Below, in pieces: positions 44,968 through 55,093 of a DNA stretch of 64,000 nucleotides; position 1 is the first letter of the stretch; the number at the start of each line of letters is the position of its first letter. A program made the position numbers and the translations under genes. The DNA is from Flavobacteriales bacterium. GTDB lineage: Bacteria > Bacteroidota > Bacteroidia > Flavobacteriales_D > Sanyastnellaceae. Below the pieces are notes generated by a model. That model was given only the letters and a program-made list of their open reading frames with translations, ran no database searches and was not told the origin of the DNA. The DNA lies in NCBI GenBank assembly GCA_020437755.1, contig JAGQVX010000004.1, positions 1 to 64,000 on the forward strand. Reading direction: 5' to 3'.

Positions 44968-47622
44968 ATGAGAACATACACATATTTCCTGCTTGCGGGT
45001 ATGTTGATTGCATCCGGATGCAGCACTCCACGCGAAGTTGCCGATGATGAACTGCCTCTCGATGAAGGTGTGATCCTCCTCGATCCAATAGAAGTTGTTC
45101 CGGAGAAAACGGTCTACAATGCCTCCGAACGCAAGGTCAACGACTTGCTCCATACCCGACTCGACGTGCGCTTCGACTGGCAGAAACAACACTTGTTGGG
45201 ACAGGCAACGCTTCAATTCAAACCGTACTTCTACCCTACCAATCGACTGTTGCTCGATGCGAAGGGATTTGATATTCACCGAGTAGCACTGGTTACCGAC
45301 ACCGGCTACATAGATTTGGACTACACGTACGATAACCGGGTTCTGGATATAACCCTCGACAAGAAATACAGCCGTATTGAAAAGTACCAGGTATTCATTG
45401 ACTACAAGGCAAAGCCCAATGATCTGCCTATTGGCGGAAGCAATGCCATTACCTCCGACAAGGGGTTGTATTTTATCAATCCCGACAGCAGTGAGGTAGG
45501 AAAACCCACGCAGTTGTGGACACAAGGCGAAACCGAATCGAGTTCCTGCTGGTTCCCTACCATTGACTCTCCCAATGAACGAATGACACAGGAACTATTC
45601 ATTACCACCCATAAAGACTTTGTGACGTTGTCCAACGGCGAACATGTGTACAGCAACTTCAACGCCGATGGCACCAAAACGGACTACTGGAAAATGGAAC
45701 AGAGTCATGCGCCATACCTGACTATGATGGCCGTTGGCGATTTTGTAGTGGCACATGACAAATGGGTGAATTCCAAAGGAGTTGAAATTCCGGTGAACTA
45801 CTACATGGAGCGTGAATATGCCGATTTTGCCTACCGCATTTTCGGGAACACGCCCGAAATGATCGGTTTTTTCAGCGAAGTCCTCGGCTACGAGTATCCC
45901 TGGAACAAATACAGCCAGATCATTGTGCGGGACTATGTTTCAGGGGCCATGGAGAACACCACGGCCGTGATTCACGGTGAATTCCTCAATGCCACCGATC
46001 GTCAGTTGCTTGACTACGACAATGAAGATGTCATTTCCCACGAGTTGTTCCACCATTGGTTTGGGGATCTGGTAACCTGTGAGAGCTGGGCAAATCTGCC
46101 CCTCAATGAGTCTTTTGCCACCTATGGTGAGTACCTGTGGAATGAACACAAATACGGCAAAGACGACGCCGATTGGCATAGCTATGAATCGTTGTTGGGA
46201 TATTTTAGTGAGGCCGACTTCAAACGGGTGGACCTGATCCGCTACGACTACCGCGACAAGGAAGACATGTTTGACGCGCACAGCTACAATAAAGGCGGAC
46301 GCATTCTCCATATGTTGCGCAACATTGTAGGCGATGAGGCTTTTTTCGAAGGCATGAAGACCTACCTCATCAACAACCAGTACCGCGATGCGGAAATCCA
46401 CAACCTGCGCCTGGCTTTTGAACAAGTTACCGGGATGGATCTCAATTGGTTCTTCAATCAGTGGTTTCTTTCTGCAGGGCACCCCGAAGTGTTGATTTCG
46501 TACAACTGGAATGAAGCAGAGGGTGCTATGGAGGTCACAATCGAACAAACCCAGCAGACGCACATTTCCCCCATATTCCGCATTCCACTTACCATTGATG
46601 TGTACTCCGGAGGCAAGAGCACTTCCCATGAAGTGATTGTTGAGGAACAGGTACAAACCTTCTCGCTCCCTTCAACATCAGGTGCCGATTGGGTGAGCGT
46701 AGACGCCGCAAAATACATGCTCTGGGAAAAGGAAGACCTCAAGCCCTCTTCGTGGTATGCCCTGCAATACCGTGAGGGAAAAAATCTGATGGATCGCTTC
46801 GAAGCATTGGATTTCCTACTCGATAATCCACAAGGAGAAACGGGCGCCATTATTCAAGAAGCCCTCAATGATCCATTTTGGCGCATGCGCGAAATGGCCC
46901 TCGAAGCTATTCAGGACTACCCTGAATTGGTTGCCGCCTCGCACGACCGTATTGTGCAGATGCTCAAAGACGAAAAATCACTCGTGCGCGCAGCTGCGGT
47001 TATGACCTTGGCCAATGCACCTTTCGCTGCCGATCATCTGGCCGATTTCGAAAAGGCTATCAAGGATCCATCCTATGCCGTAATTACCGCCGGACTGTAC
47101 GGTATGGTGCAGGTAGATGCCAACGCCGGTCTGGCAAAGGCTCATGAAATGGAAACCAAAGGAGATCACCTCCTGCTGTTGCCCCTGGGTAATCTATACG
47201 CCCAGTCGGGACGTGCAGAGAATCTCAATTTCTTTCGAAAAAACCTATCAGCACTCAACCAGGGTGAGTTGTACGAATTTGTTAATTACTACGGCGAATT
47301 TCTCCAGCGCCAGGATTTCAATGTAGTCGAAACCGGACTGGGCGATCTGCAGGATATTGCGCGCAATGCCTCGCCCTGGTGGGTTAAATTTTCAGGGTAC
47401 CAGTCGCTTTATGGATTGGTGAACCGCTATGCCGTGGAAGCCGAAGGCATTGCCATCGAACTGGAAAACGCTCAAAATGTTGGCGGTGATGTTGCCACGA
47501 TTGAGCGACTGAATAAAGATTTGGCGAATGCCGAAAACCGACAAAACCAAATCGAACAAATGATCCAAAGTCTGCATCAGGGTGAAAAAGACCCTCGAAT
47601 CAGACAGGCATTTGGAGAGTGA
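44968..47622 (+). CDS. M1-family aminopeptidase lipoprotein
   Basis: The 884-residue zinc aminopeptidase has a lipoprotein signal (YFLLAGMLIASGC, lipobox cysteine about residue 17). It shows the substrate-binding GAMEN (326-330), the zinc site HELFHH (His358, Glu359, His362) and the third ligand Glu381 in LPLNESF. The M1 catalytic unit runs to about 540; the rest is helical with HEAT-like repeats (MREMALEAIQDYPELV, LVRAAAVMTLANAPFAADHL). It should trim N-terminal residues from peptides in the periplasm or at the surface, probably for nutrition. The stop overlaps the hemW ATG by one base. An iterated-motif copy lies at 47519-47532. Confidence 0.95.
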   Translation: MRTYTYFLLAGMLIASGCSTPREVADDELPLDEGVILLDPIEVVPEKTVYNASERKVNDLLHTRLDVRFDWQKQHLLGQATLQFKPYFYPTNRLLLDAKGFDIHRVALVTDTGYIDLDYTYDNRVLDITLDKKYSRIEKYQVFIDYKAKPNDLPIGGSNAITSDKGLYFINPDSSEVGKPTQLWTQGETESSSCWFPTIDSPNERMTQELFITTHKDFVTLSNGEHVYSNFNADGTKTDYWKMEQSHAPYLTMMAVGDFVVAHDKWVNSKGVEIPVNYYMEREYADFAYRIFGNTPEMIGFFSEVLGYEYPWNKYSQIIVRDYVSGAMENTTAVIHGEFLNATDRQLLDYDNEDVISHELFHHWFGDLVTCESWANLPLNESFATYGEYLWNEHKYGKDDADWHSYESLLGYFSEADFKRVDLIRYDYRDKEDMFDAHSYNKGGRILHMLRNIVGDEAFFEGMKTYLINNQYRDAEIHNLRLAFEQVTGMDLNWFFNQWFLSAGHPEVLISYNWNEAEGAMEVTIEQTQQTHISPIFRIPLTIDVYSGGKSTSHEVIVEEQVQTFSLPSTSGADWVSVDAAKYMLWEKEDLKPSSWYALQYREGKNLMDRFEALDFLLDNPQGETGAIIQEALNDPFWRMREMALEAIQDYPELVAASHDRIVQMLKDEKSLVRAAAVMTLANAPFAADHLADFEKAIKDPSYAVITAGLYGMVQVDANAGLAKAHEMETKGDHLLLLPLGNLYAQSGRAENLNFFRKNLSALNQGELYEFVNYYGEFLQRQDFNVVETGLGDLQDIARNASPWWVKFSGYQSLYGLVNRYAVEAEGIAIELENAQNVGGDVATIERLNKDLANAENRQNQIEQMIQSLHQGEKDPRIRQAFGE

Positions 47623-48755
47623 TGGCCGGTGTTTATTTTCATATTCCTTTTTGCAGGCAAGCCTGTCACTACTGCGATTTCCATTTTTCCACGAGTCTCA
47701 AAACCCGGGAGCGTGTAATGAGCGCCATGCACAGTGAATTGCAGTTGCGAAAAGACTACCTCAACCAGCAGCCGGTTCACACCATTTATTTCGGAGGTGG
47801 AACACCCAGTATGCTGGATACCAGCGAGTTGAAAGACTTGATCAATGCGGTGTACGCGCATTTCGACGTAGTTGAGCAACCCGAAATTACACTGGAATGC
47901 AATCCCGACGATCTTCGTGAGGGAATCGCTGAGGAATACGCCGCAATGGGCATCAACCGACTGAGTATTGGCATTCAAAGTTTTCGTGACGAAGACCTGA
48001 AACGCATGAATCGCGCACACAGCGCGGCCGAGGCGGTGGCCAGCGTGCACAGGGCCCAGCAAGCGGGTATCGACAACCTCACCATCGATCTCATTTACGC
48101 ATTGCCCGAGCTGTCGATGGACGCGTGGATCCGCAACATTGATCAGGCTCTTGAGTTGAACGTGCCGCATTTGAGTTGCTATTGTCTTACTATTGAGGAG
48201 CATACGGCATTCGCCAAATGGAAAAGCGCCGGCAAGCTCCGCTTGCCTCCCGACGACCTCGCCGCATCGCAGTACCTCACCCTCATCGACCGGTTAGAAT
48301 CGGCAGGAATACACCTCTACGAAGTGAGTAATTTCGCCCGAAAAGGCTACGAATCAAAGCACAACAGTGCGTATTGGAGCGGTACGCACTACCTGGGTAT
48401 TGGTCCGTCGGCGCACAGTTTTGATGGCCAATCCCGACAATGGAATGTAGCGAATAACGTGCGCTATGCCGCACAACTCACCGATGGAACCCCTTGGTTC
48501 GAACGCGAGGAATTGTCGGCCTTCGACCGCTACAATGAATACCTGCTCACCGGCCTGCGCACTACGGCAGGAATTGATCTGGAAACAGCCCGTGCGCTAT
48601 GTCGTGAAGCGTCCCATACCGCATTACCCTTCGATCCAAAGGAGCTTGTGGAGCACGGAGAAGCAGAAATCCACGAGGGCCGGCTCAACCTCACGCGAAA
48701 AGGTTTGCTTCGCGCCGATGCAATTGCCTCGGAATTCTTTATCATTGAATCATGA
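47622..48755 (+). CDS. hemW: HemW-like radical SAM protein (HemN family)
   Basis: 377 residues from the ATG at 47622, which overlaps the preceding TGA. It opens with YFHIPFCRQACHYCDFHF, the HemN/HemW cluster motif (Cys11, Cys15, Cys18), followed by IYFGGGTPSML, ITLECNPDDL, NRLSIGIQSF and NLTIDLIYALPE. It lacks the extra N-terminal cysteine of true HemN, which favours HemW, a haem chaperone, over coproporphyrinogen oxidase. The next gene starts within its stop (ATGA overlap). The motif copy at 48206-48221 encodes AFAKW. Confidence 0.93.
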   Translation: MAGVYFHIPFCRQACHYCDFHFSTSLKTRERVMSAMHSELQLRKDYLNQQPVHTIYFGGGTPSMLDTSELKDLINAVYAHFDVVEQPEITLECNPDDLREGIAEEYAAMGINRLSIGIQSFRDEDLKRMNRAHSAAEAVASVHRAQQAGIDNLTIDLIYALPELSMDAWIRNIDQALELNVPHLSCYCLTIEEHTAFAKWKSAGKLRLPPDDLAASQYLTLIDRLESAGIHLYEVSNFARKGYESKHNSAYWSGTHYLGIGPSAHSFDGQSRQWNVANNVRYAAQLTDGTPWFEREELSAFDRYNEYLLTGLRTTAGIDLETARALCREASHTALPFDPKELVEHGEAEIHEGRLNLTRKGLLRADAIASEFFIIES

Positions 48756-49537
48756 TTGCTACAGTATGTCACCGCATGGAAATCCTTCAGGTGGATTTCG
48801 CCAAGCCTCTTGATATTTCCATTCCCTTGAAGGCCGGCGATGGCCGCCTATCGGCCTGGTATGTTCCACCCATTACCATGGAGCCCGTTCGCGCCAATGG
48901 TTTTGTGGGAAGCGTGGCCGAAGGTGGCTCGGTAAACTTTCGCGATATTGTTTTCAATCCGCACGGCCATGGCACCCACACGGAATGCGTGGGGCATATT
49001 TCTAAAGAGTTTTACTCAGTCAATCAGGCGGTAGATCGATTTATGTGCATGGCGCGACTAATCAGCATCGAACCTGAAGTCAGCGCGCGCACGTTGGCCT
49101 GGGAAAAGCCCGGCGATGCTGTGATTACGGCGGCCCAAATTGAATCGGCAACGGGAGGAGACTTTCAGGAAGCCCTGATCATACGCACATTGCCCAATGA
49201 AGAATCCAAGAACACCCGAGCGTATAGCAATACCAATCCACCCTATCTCACCGAAGAGGCAGCCGTTCTGCTGCGTGAAAAGGGTGTAAAACATTTGCTC
49301 ATCGACACCCCATCCGTTGACCGTGAGACCGATGAAGGCCTTTTAAAGGCTCACCATGCATTTTGGAACTACCCGGAAGCTCCACGCCTCGATTCAACGA
49401 TTACCGAGCTTATTTACGTCCCCAGCCGTATTGTCGATGGCGTGTATCTGCTCAATTTGCAGTTTGCCCCATTTGAGAATGACGCCAGTCCGTCTCGACC
49501 GGTGTTGTTTGAAGTAAAAGTGAGGAAAGAGGCCTAG
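48752..49537 (+). CDS. Cyclase-family protein (kynurenine-formamidase-like metal hydrolase)
   Basis: The 261-residue protein has the family metal site in NPHGHGTHTECVGH (HxGTHxD/E type) and KHLLIDTPSVDRETDEG, then LDSTITELIYVPS. It begins DISIPLKAGD after a short N-terminal stretch; the start may be the ATG at 48752 (used here, overlapping hemW) or at 48776. Members cleave amides such as formylkynurenine or cyclic imides; the substrate here is unknown. No tryptophan catabolic genes are adjacent. It converges on the kinase gene. Confidence 0.85.
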   Translation: MIATVCHRMEILQVDFAKPLDISIPLKAGDGRLSAWYVPPITMEPVRANGFVGSVAEGGSVNFRDIVFNPHGHGTHTECVGHISKEFYSVNQAVDRFMCMARLISIEPEVSARTLAWEKPGDAVITAAQIESATGGDFQEALIIRTLPNEESKNTRAYSNTNPPYLTEEAAVLLREKGVKHLLIDTPSVDRETDEGLLKAHHAFWNYPEAPRLDSTITELIYVPSRIVDGVYLLNLQFAPFENDASPSRPVLFEVKVRKEA

Positions 49538-49550
49538 CCTCACAGTATCG

Positions 49551-51041
49551 TTATTTCGGAGCATCCGGGGTCGAAACTTGAAGTGGTAAGGTTACGAAAA
49601 AGGTAGTGCCTTTGCCGGGCTTGGTTTTGAACCAGATATCTCCTCCCGCCTGCTCCACAATATTCTTCACCATGGCCAGTCCCAAGCCCGTTCCGGTGCT
49701 CTTAGTGGTGAAGTTGGGGACAAAGATCTTGTCTTGCAGCTCTTCCGAAATTCCCGAGCCGTTGTCATTCACCTCCACCATAACCATGGATTCATATTCC
49801 TTGACACTCACGTTGACCAATCCGCTTTTGTCAGGAGAAATCGCCTGAATGGAATTCGTTATCAGGTTGTTCACTACGCGCACCATTTGATCTTTATCGG
49901 CCTCCACTACGGCCTTTCGGGTGGTATGATCGGAGAATGTGACTTCCACCTCTTTTTGATTCTGGAACAAGTCCACGGTGTTTCTCACCAGTTCGGTCAT
50001 ATCCACACTTACCTTTCGCGCTCGTGGCATAATGGCAAAGTGGGAAAACTCGTTGGCAATGTGCGTGAGGGTGTCTATTTGCTGAACCAGCGACTTGGTG
50101 GTTTCCTTAAGACGATCGCCAAATTCAGGCACTTCATCATCCCAGCTCCGCTCCAGGTGCTGAATGCGGAGTTTCATCGGCGTAAGCGGATTCTTGATCT
50201 CATGGGCCACTTGCTTGGCCATTTCCCGCCATGCGCTCTCCCGCTCACTACGCGCTAGTTTTTCAGCGTTCTCTTCAACCTCTTTGAGCATCCGGTTGTA
50301 CTCGGCTACCAGCGCTCCAATCTCGTCTTTACTATGCCATTCCAACGGTTCATTGCGCACGCCCAATCGCACATTGGACATACGCTGTCCAATACGTTGA
50401 AGGGATTTCGTGATGTAATTGGACAGCACAAAAGCCAACATACTCGCGCCAATGAACAGTACGATATAAATGACTGTAAGCTCAATAAGAAACTGCTGCA
50501 GTTCCTCGCGGTTCACTTCGGTTTTATCATACTGTACATTGGTGATAAACAGTGGTTTACCGTTCATATCAAGTACGTACCAATAGGCGAGGATAAAGGT
50601 TTGGTCGCCCACGGTTTTCTCTTCCTCCGCGCGTGGTGACCCCGTGGAAAGTTGCTTGAAAATTGTGTATTCAATCTGGGGTTCAAACATTTCCATGCTC
50701 ACCGAGTCGGCCGGTGTAGACGAGAGCAGGATGTTGCCGCGGAGATCAAACAAACTGATACTCATATTGTGTATATCCGCAAGCTCATTGATCTTGTAGG
50801 AGAACACGTCCGTTACACTATCGGCCGGTAAAGATCCACCCCTGCTGCGAATGAAATACTCAATGGACGCTTGTACTGCTCCTTCCTTACGTTTAAAGCG
50901 GCCTTCGTGGTATTGCCCGTCTTGAACGCGGTAGTTGTAATAGGCCGTAACACCGGTAACCACAAAGGAAATGACCAGTAGCGCCAGCATCGAAAAGTAG
51001 ATGCGGCTGCGAAGGGTCAACGAAAACGTACCGGTTGGCAT
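49551..51041 (-). CDS. NtrY-like sensor histidine kinase
   Basis: 496 residues from the ATG at 51041; the longest frame begins at 51077, but a TATATTCG box sits just four bases before the inner ATG. Topology: membrane segment 1 (about 16-34), periplasmic sensor region (35-185), membrane segment 2 (about 188-207), HAMP linker (YITKSLQRIGQRMSNVRLGV), and a HisKA domain with phospho-acceptor His280 in KQVAHEIKNPL. The ATPase domain has NLITNSIQA (N-box), VNDNGSGI (G1), TTKSTGTGLGLAMVKN (G2). The HEIKNPLTPMK pattern is that of NtrY-type kinases. No response regulator is adjacent, so its partner is elsewhere. Confidence 0.93.
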   Translation of the reverse strand: MPTGTFSLTLRSRIYFSMLALLVISFVVTGVTAYYNYRVQDGQYHEGRFKRKEGAVQASIEYFIRSRGGSLPADSVTDVFSYKINELADIHNMSISLFDLRGNILLSSTPADSVSMEMFEPQIEYTIFKQLSTGSPRAEEEKTVGDQTFILAYWYVLDMNGKPLFITNVQYDKTEVNREELQQFLIELTVIYIVLFIGASMLAFVLSNYITKSLQRIGQRMSNVRLGVRNEPLEWHSKDEIGALVAEYNRMLKEVEENAEKLARSERESAWREMAKQVAHEIKNPLTPMKLRIQHLERSWDDEVPEFGDRLKETTKSLVQQIDTLTHIANEFSHFAIMPRARKVSVDMTELVRNTVDLFQNQKEVEVTFSDHTTRKAVVEADKDQMVRVVNNLITNSIQAISPDKSGLVNVSVKEYESMVMVEVNDNGSGISEELQDKIFVPNFTTKSTGTGLGLAMVKNIVEQAGGDIWFKTKPGKGTTFFVTLPLQVSTPDAPK

Positions 51042-51045
51042 GCGA

Positions 51046-51053
51046 CGAATATA
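51046..51053 (-). promoter_or_regulatory. -7-like box of the histidine kinase gene
   Basis: TATATTCG on the minus strand (one mismatch to TAnnTTTG), then TCGC and ATG. It decides the start at 51041. Confidence 0.4.
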
Positions 51054-51112
51054 AGGGGTTTGAACGGGTTTCCACATCAGTTTCGTACCATGTGGTTGTG
51101 GCGGTTTTATGA

Positions 51113-51127
51113 GGCATCCGCCAAATG
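51113..51127 (+). repeat. Intergenic copy of GGCATNCGCCAAATG
   Basis: GGCATCCGCCAAATG lies between the kinase start and the atp operon terminator. Confidence 0.65.
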
Positions 51128-51163
51128 CGGGGGTGCATCAACATTCGTGCCGTGTACCAACAA

Positions 51164-51189
51164 AAAATCCCGCCGAGGGGCGGGATTTT
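51164..51189 (-). terminator. Terminator of the atp operon (bidirectional form)
   Basis: AAAATCCCGCC (51164-51174) pairs with GGCGGGATTTT (51179-51189) around GAGG. The T-run follows the stem on the minus strand, 24 bases after the atpG stop. Confidence 0.85.
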
Positions 51190-51212
51190 CTGATCCATGT
51201 CCGTAGATAATA

Positions 51213-52088
51213 TTATCCATTCAAAGCTTCCGCCCCACCTACGATTTCCAGAATCTCTCCTGTAATCGCCGCCTGACGAGCTTTGTTGTAATGCAATTTC
51301 AATTCTTTCAACATCTCGCTTGCGTTGTCTGTAGCTTTATGCATTGCGGTCATACGCGCACCGTGTTCCGACGCACGTGAATCCAACATCGCTTTGTACA
51401 ACTGAACCTTCAATGATTTCGGAATCATCTCTTCAACAATGTATTCTTTGCTAGGCTCGAAGATGTACTCCACAGCGCTTGATGCTTGTTCATCCGATTC
51501 AACCGGTTTTACAGGTAGAAAAGGTTCCATCATCAATTCTTGAGAGGCAGCATTTTTAAAGCGGTTATAAACCAAAACCACTTTATCCCACTTGCCCTCG
51601 CGGTACTGTTTCATGACAACCGATGCCACATCAGCTACATTGTCAAATGTAAGGTCATCCCAAATGCCATATACAACGTTTCCGGGGAAACCATCTGTGG
51701 TGTTGCGGTTGCTTTTGGCGAAAACTTCATGCGCTTTCTTACCCAAACTCAACACTTTTACTTCAGCATGTTCCTCACGAATCTTTTGGCTAATGCCCTT
51801 GATCACGGAGTTGTTGAAGGCACCACACAATCCACGGTTACTGGTAACCGCGATGTAGAGAACATTCTTCACCTCGCGCTCCTGGCTATAAACGCCTTCG
51901 GAAGCATCGAGACTAGCACTTACATTTGAAAGAATCTCCTGCAATTTTTCAGCATACGGGCGCATCTGCGTAATGGCGTCCTGAGCCTTCTTCAATTTGG
52001 CTGCAGAAACCATTTTCATGGCAGACGTGATCTGCATGGTTGAGTTAACCGATGCAATCCTCGTACGTATTTCTTTCAAATTTGCCAT
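51213..52088 (-). CDS. atpG: ATP synthase F1 gamma subunit
   Basis: The 291-residue central stalk subunit couples rotation of the c-ring to catalysis. It begins with NLKEIRTRIASVNSTMQITS and AMKMVSAAKLKKAQ, the conserved N-terminal helix. It contains VTSNRGLCGAFN and ends with MHKATDNASEMLKELKLHYN, KARQAAITGEILEIVGGAEA, the C-terminal helix signature. It is last in the operon, 12 bases after atpA, and is followed by a strong terminator. Confidence 0.98.
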   Translation of the reverse strand: MANLKEIRTRIASVNSTMQITSAMKMVSAAKLKKAQDAITQMRPYAEKLQEILSNVSASLDASEGVYSQEREVKNVLYIAVTSNRGLCGAFNNSVIKGISQKIREEHAEVKVLSLGKKAHEVFAKSNRNTTDGFPGNVVYGIWDDLTFDNVADVASVVMKQYREGKWDKVVLVYNRFKNAASQELMMEPFLPVKPVESDEQASSAVEYIFEPSKEYIVEEMIPKSLKVQLYKAMLDSRASEHGARMTAMHKATDNASEMLKELKLHYNKARQAAITGEILEIVGGAEALNG

Positions 52089-52100
52089 GAGCCTGGATTA

Positions 52101-53675
52101 TCAGTATTTAGCAGAAAGATCTGCACAAACCTTTTCGAGTGTTCCTGTGATTTCGTCGGTGAGTTTTCCGGCTTTCAAATCTGCGAGGACATCAGCGTGG
52201 TTGGCACGCATATACTCGAGGAATTCCATTTCAAACTCACGAACCTTATCTACAGGTACACGTTGAATCAAACCTTTTGTACCGCAGTAGATGATTGCTA
52301 CCTGCTGTTCAACAGGAAGCGGAGAGTTCAACCCTTGCTTCAGCAACTCCACGTTTCGCTTACCCTTGTTGATCACGGCCATAGTCGCGTCATCAAGGTC
52401 AGATCCGAATTTGGCGAATGCCTCCAACTCACGATACTGAGCCTGGTCGAGCTTCAAGGTACCGGCAACTTTCTTCATCGACTTAATCTGAGCCGAACCA
52501 CCTACACGCGATACCGAGATACCTACGTTGATCGCCGGACGAACACCTGAAAGGAATAGGTTTGATTCGAGGAAGATCTGACCGTCGGTAATTGAAATTA
52601 CGTTGGTAGGAATGTACGCCGAAACGTCACCCGCCTGGGTTTCAATAATAGGAAGTGCTGTAAGCGAACCACCACCCTTCACTTTGGGAGCCAAAGATGC
52701 CGGAAGGTCGTTCATGTTTTTCGCGATATCATCATCCGCAATTACCTTCGCTGCACGCTCCAAAAGGCGCGAGTGGAGGTAGAATACGTCACCCGGATAT
52801 GCCTCACGGCCCGGAGGACGACGGAGCAACAACGAAACCTCACGGTAAGCAACCGCTTGCTTCGACAAATCATCATAAACGATCAACGCCGGACGACCTG
52901 TGTCGCGGAAATATTCTCCAATTGCCGCACCTGCGAAAGGAGCGTAGAACTGGAGTGGTGCAGGATCAGATGCATTCGCGGCAACAACAACGGTGTAATC
53001 CATTGCTCCGTTGTCCTCGAGCATTTTCACAATACCTGCAACGGTAGATCCTTTTTGACCAATAGCCACATAGATACAGAAAACAGGCTCTCCACGATCG
53101 TAAAACTCGCGCTGATTGATAATAGTATCAATAGCTACCGACGTTTTACCCGTCTGACGGTCACCAATGATCAACTCACGCTGACCACGGCCGATTGGAA
53201 TCATGGCGTCAACCGCCTTGATACCTGTTTGCAACGGCTCATTTACCGGCTGACGGAAGATTACCCCCGGTGCTTTACGCTCGATAGGCATTTCGAACAT
53301 TTCGCCCTGGAGCGGTCCTTTACCATCGATTGCCTCACCCAGCGTGTTTACCACACGACCCAACATTCCTTCACCTACATTGATCGAGGCAATACGTCCG
53401 GTACGCTTCACTGAAGCACCTTCCTTAAGGTTTCCCGATGGTTCGAGCAATACGGCACCAACGTTGTCTTCCTCAAGGTTCAGTACGATTCCACGTACTC
53501 CGTTTTCGAACTCGATAAGCTCACCCGATTGTACATTCGACAATCCGTAAATACGAGCAATCCCGTCACCCACCTGGAGTACGGTACCGACTTCCTGAAG
53601 TTCAGCTTCAGATTTAAATCCCGCGAGTTGTTCTCTCAGAATCGCGGATACTTCTGCTGGTTTTACTGCAGCCAT
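52101..53675 (-). CDS. atpA: ATP synthase F1 alpha subunit
   Basis: The 524-residue non-catalytic nucleotide-binding subunit of F1. It shows Walker [12 protein letters not shown] (about 170-180), [36 protein letters not shown] and the ATPase signature [17 protein letters not shown], all standard. Its length is typical. A copy of the iterated motif (52409-52422, minus-strand GGCATTCGCCAAAT read inverted here) falls in EAFAKF near the C-terminus. Confidence 0.99.
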   Translation of the reverse strand: MAAVKPAEVSAILREQLAGFKSEAELQEVGTVLQVGDGIARIYGLSNVQSGELIEFENGVRGIVLNLEEDNVGAVLLEPSGNLKEGASVKRTGRIASINVGEGMLGRVVNTLGEAIDGKGPLQGEMFEMPIERKAPGVIFRQPVNEPLQTGIKAVDAMIPIGRGQRELIIGDRQTGKTSVAIDTIINQREFYDRGEPVFCIYVAIGQKGSTVAGIVKMLEDNGAMDYTVVVAANASDPAPLQFYAPFAGAAIGEYFRDTGRPALIVYDDLSKQAVAYREVSLLLRRPPGREAYPGDVFYLHSRLLERAAKVIADDDIAKNMNDLPASLAPKVKGGGSLTALPIIETQAGDVSAYIPTNVISITDGQIFLESNLFLSGVRPAINVGISVSRVGGSAQIKSMKKVAGTLKLDQAQYRELEAFAKFGSDLDDATMAVINKGKRNVELLKQGLNSPLPVEQQVAIIYCGTKGLIQRVPVDKVREFEMEFLEYMRANHADVLADLKAGKLTDEITGTLEKVCADLSAKY

Positions 53676-53703
53676 GTATCTGATGTTTTTTAGGCGCTAG
53701 CCT

Positions 53704-54261
53704 TTAATATTCTGCTACGTACGGATTGTCTGTAAACTCCCTGCGAAGGGAAGCCAGTTGCGAGGCCAATGATGAATCAATCATCTTGTCTCCCACTTTC
53801 AGTACAAATCCGCCGATGAGATCTTTATTAATAACTTCTTGTAGCTCAATTGTACCCGGACGAATGCCTTGTACAATAGACATGATCTTCTCGCGTGCGG
53901 CGTCCGACAATGCAACCGGTGTTTGAACCACAGCACCGAAGATGTTATTCCTCTCCTTGGCCATGATAACAAACGCATTTGAGATATCCTCGAGCAGTCC
54001 TTCACGTCCTTTATTGGTGATGATCTCAACGAATTTCATTGAAATCTCACCCAACTGTGAACCGAAAACCGACTTGAGAATATTCATCTTCTTATCGGCA
54101 TGGATAATAGGGCTCTTCAGCAACAACTGAAGGTCCTTACTTTCACCAATAGTGCCGGCAAGAATTTCCATATCGATCTGAGCCTTGTCCAGCGCATTGC
54201 GCTCGATGGCTAAATCAAAGATGGACTTTGCGTAACGTGATGCAATTTTTGAATGCCTCAT
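53704..54261 (-). CDS. atpH: ATP synthase F1 delta subunit
   Basis: The 185-residue peripheral stalk subunit (OSCP homologue). It opens SKIASRYAKSIFDLAIERN, the family start, and ends LIGGFVLKVGDKMIDSSLAS, QLASLRREF, the C-terminal signature. It sits between atpF and atpA in the normal order, with eight- and 28-base gaps. Confidence 0.96.
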   Translation of the reverse strand: MRHSKIASRYAKSIFDLAIERNALDKAQIDMEILAGTIGESKDLQLLLKSPIIHADKKMNILKSVFGSQLGEISMKFVEIITNKGREGLLEDISNAFVIMAKERNNIFGAVVQTPVALSDAAREKIMSIVQGIRPGTIELQEVINKDLIGGFVLKVGDKMIDSSLASQLASLRREFTDNPYVAEY

Positions 54262-54269
54262 GCTTGAGA

Positions 54270-54767
54270 TTAGTTAAGCTTGACATCATTAAGCATATTC
54301 TGAACCAATGCCTGTTGCGATGCGTCGTCAGACAATTTCTGGCGAATCACTTTTTCGGCAATATCCAACGAAAGTGAAGCAACCTGAGCCTTCATTTCGG
54401 CAAGGGCAGCATTCTTTTCGTTCTCAATAGCCTCACGAGCCGAAGCGATCATCTTCTCGCCTTCCGACTTCGCGGTGTTCTTCGCTTCTGAAATCATCGA
54501 ATCACGCATTTCACGAGCTTCTTTCAGAATATGATCCCGTTCTTCGCGAGCTTCTTTGAGGAGCTTTTCATTGCCCGCCTGAAGACTGGCCATTTCGCCA
54601 CGTGCCTTCTCAGCTTCGCTCAAAGCGTTCTCAATCGATGTCTCACGATCTTTAAGTGCTTTCAGGATAGGTCCCCAGGCCATTTTCTTTAACAAGATCA
54701 ATACGATCACGAAAGAAACGGATGCCCAGAAAACTGTTCCCCAGCTAACTTGTAATAAACCGTCCAT
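54270..54767 (-). CDS. atpF: ATP synthase F0 subunit b
   Basis: The 165-residue peripheral stalk subunit has one N-terminal membrane helix (about 9-27, WGTVFWASVSFVIVLILLKK). A long charged coiled coil follows, beginning WGPILKALKDRETSIENALS and rich in Glu, Lys and Ala, and the protein ends LSLDIAEKVIRQKLSDD. It dimerises and binds the delta subunit. Only one b-type gene is present in the operon. Confidence 0.97.
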   Translation of the reverse strand: MDGLLQVSWGTVFWASVSFVIVLILLKKMAWGPILKALKDRETSIENALSEAEKARGEMASLQAGNEKLLKEAREERDHILKEAREMRDSMISEAKNTAKSEGEKMIASAREAIENEKNAALAEMKAQVASLSLDIAEKVIRQKLSDDASQQALVQNMLNDVKLN

Positions 54768-54802
54768 AGTATCCTATGCTTTGGTTGTTTGGGTAAACTA
54801 AA

Positions 54803-55072
<270 letters not shown>

Positions 55073-55093
55073 TTATTTCTAACTATTTTCTCT

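Noticed and set aside
45940-46656. 238-codon open frame opposite the M1 aminopeptidase
   Set aside because: It is antisense to the catalytic part of a well-supported gene. Similar long shadows at 38541-39260, 52773-53414 and 59331-60032 were rejected for the same reason.
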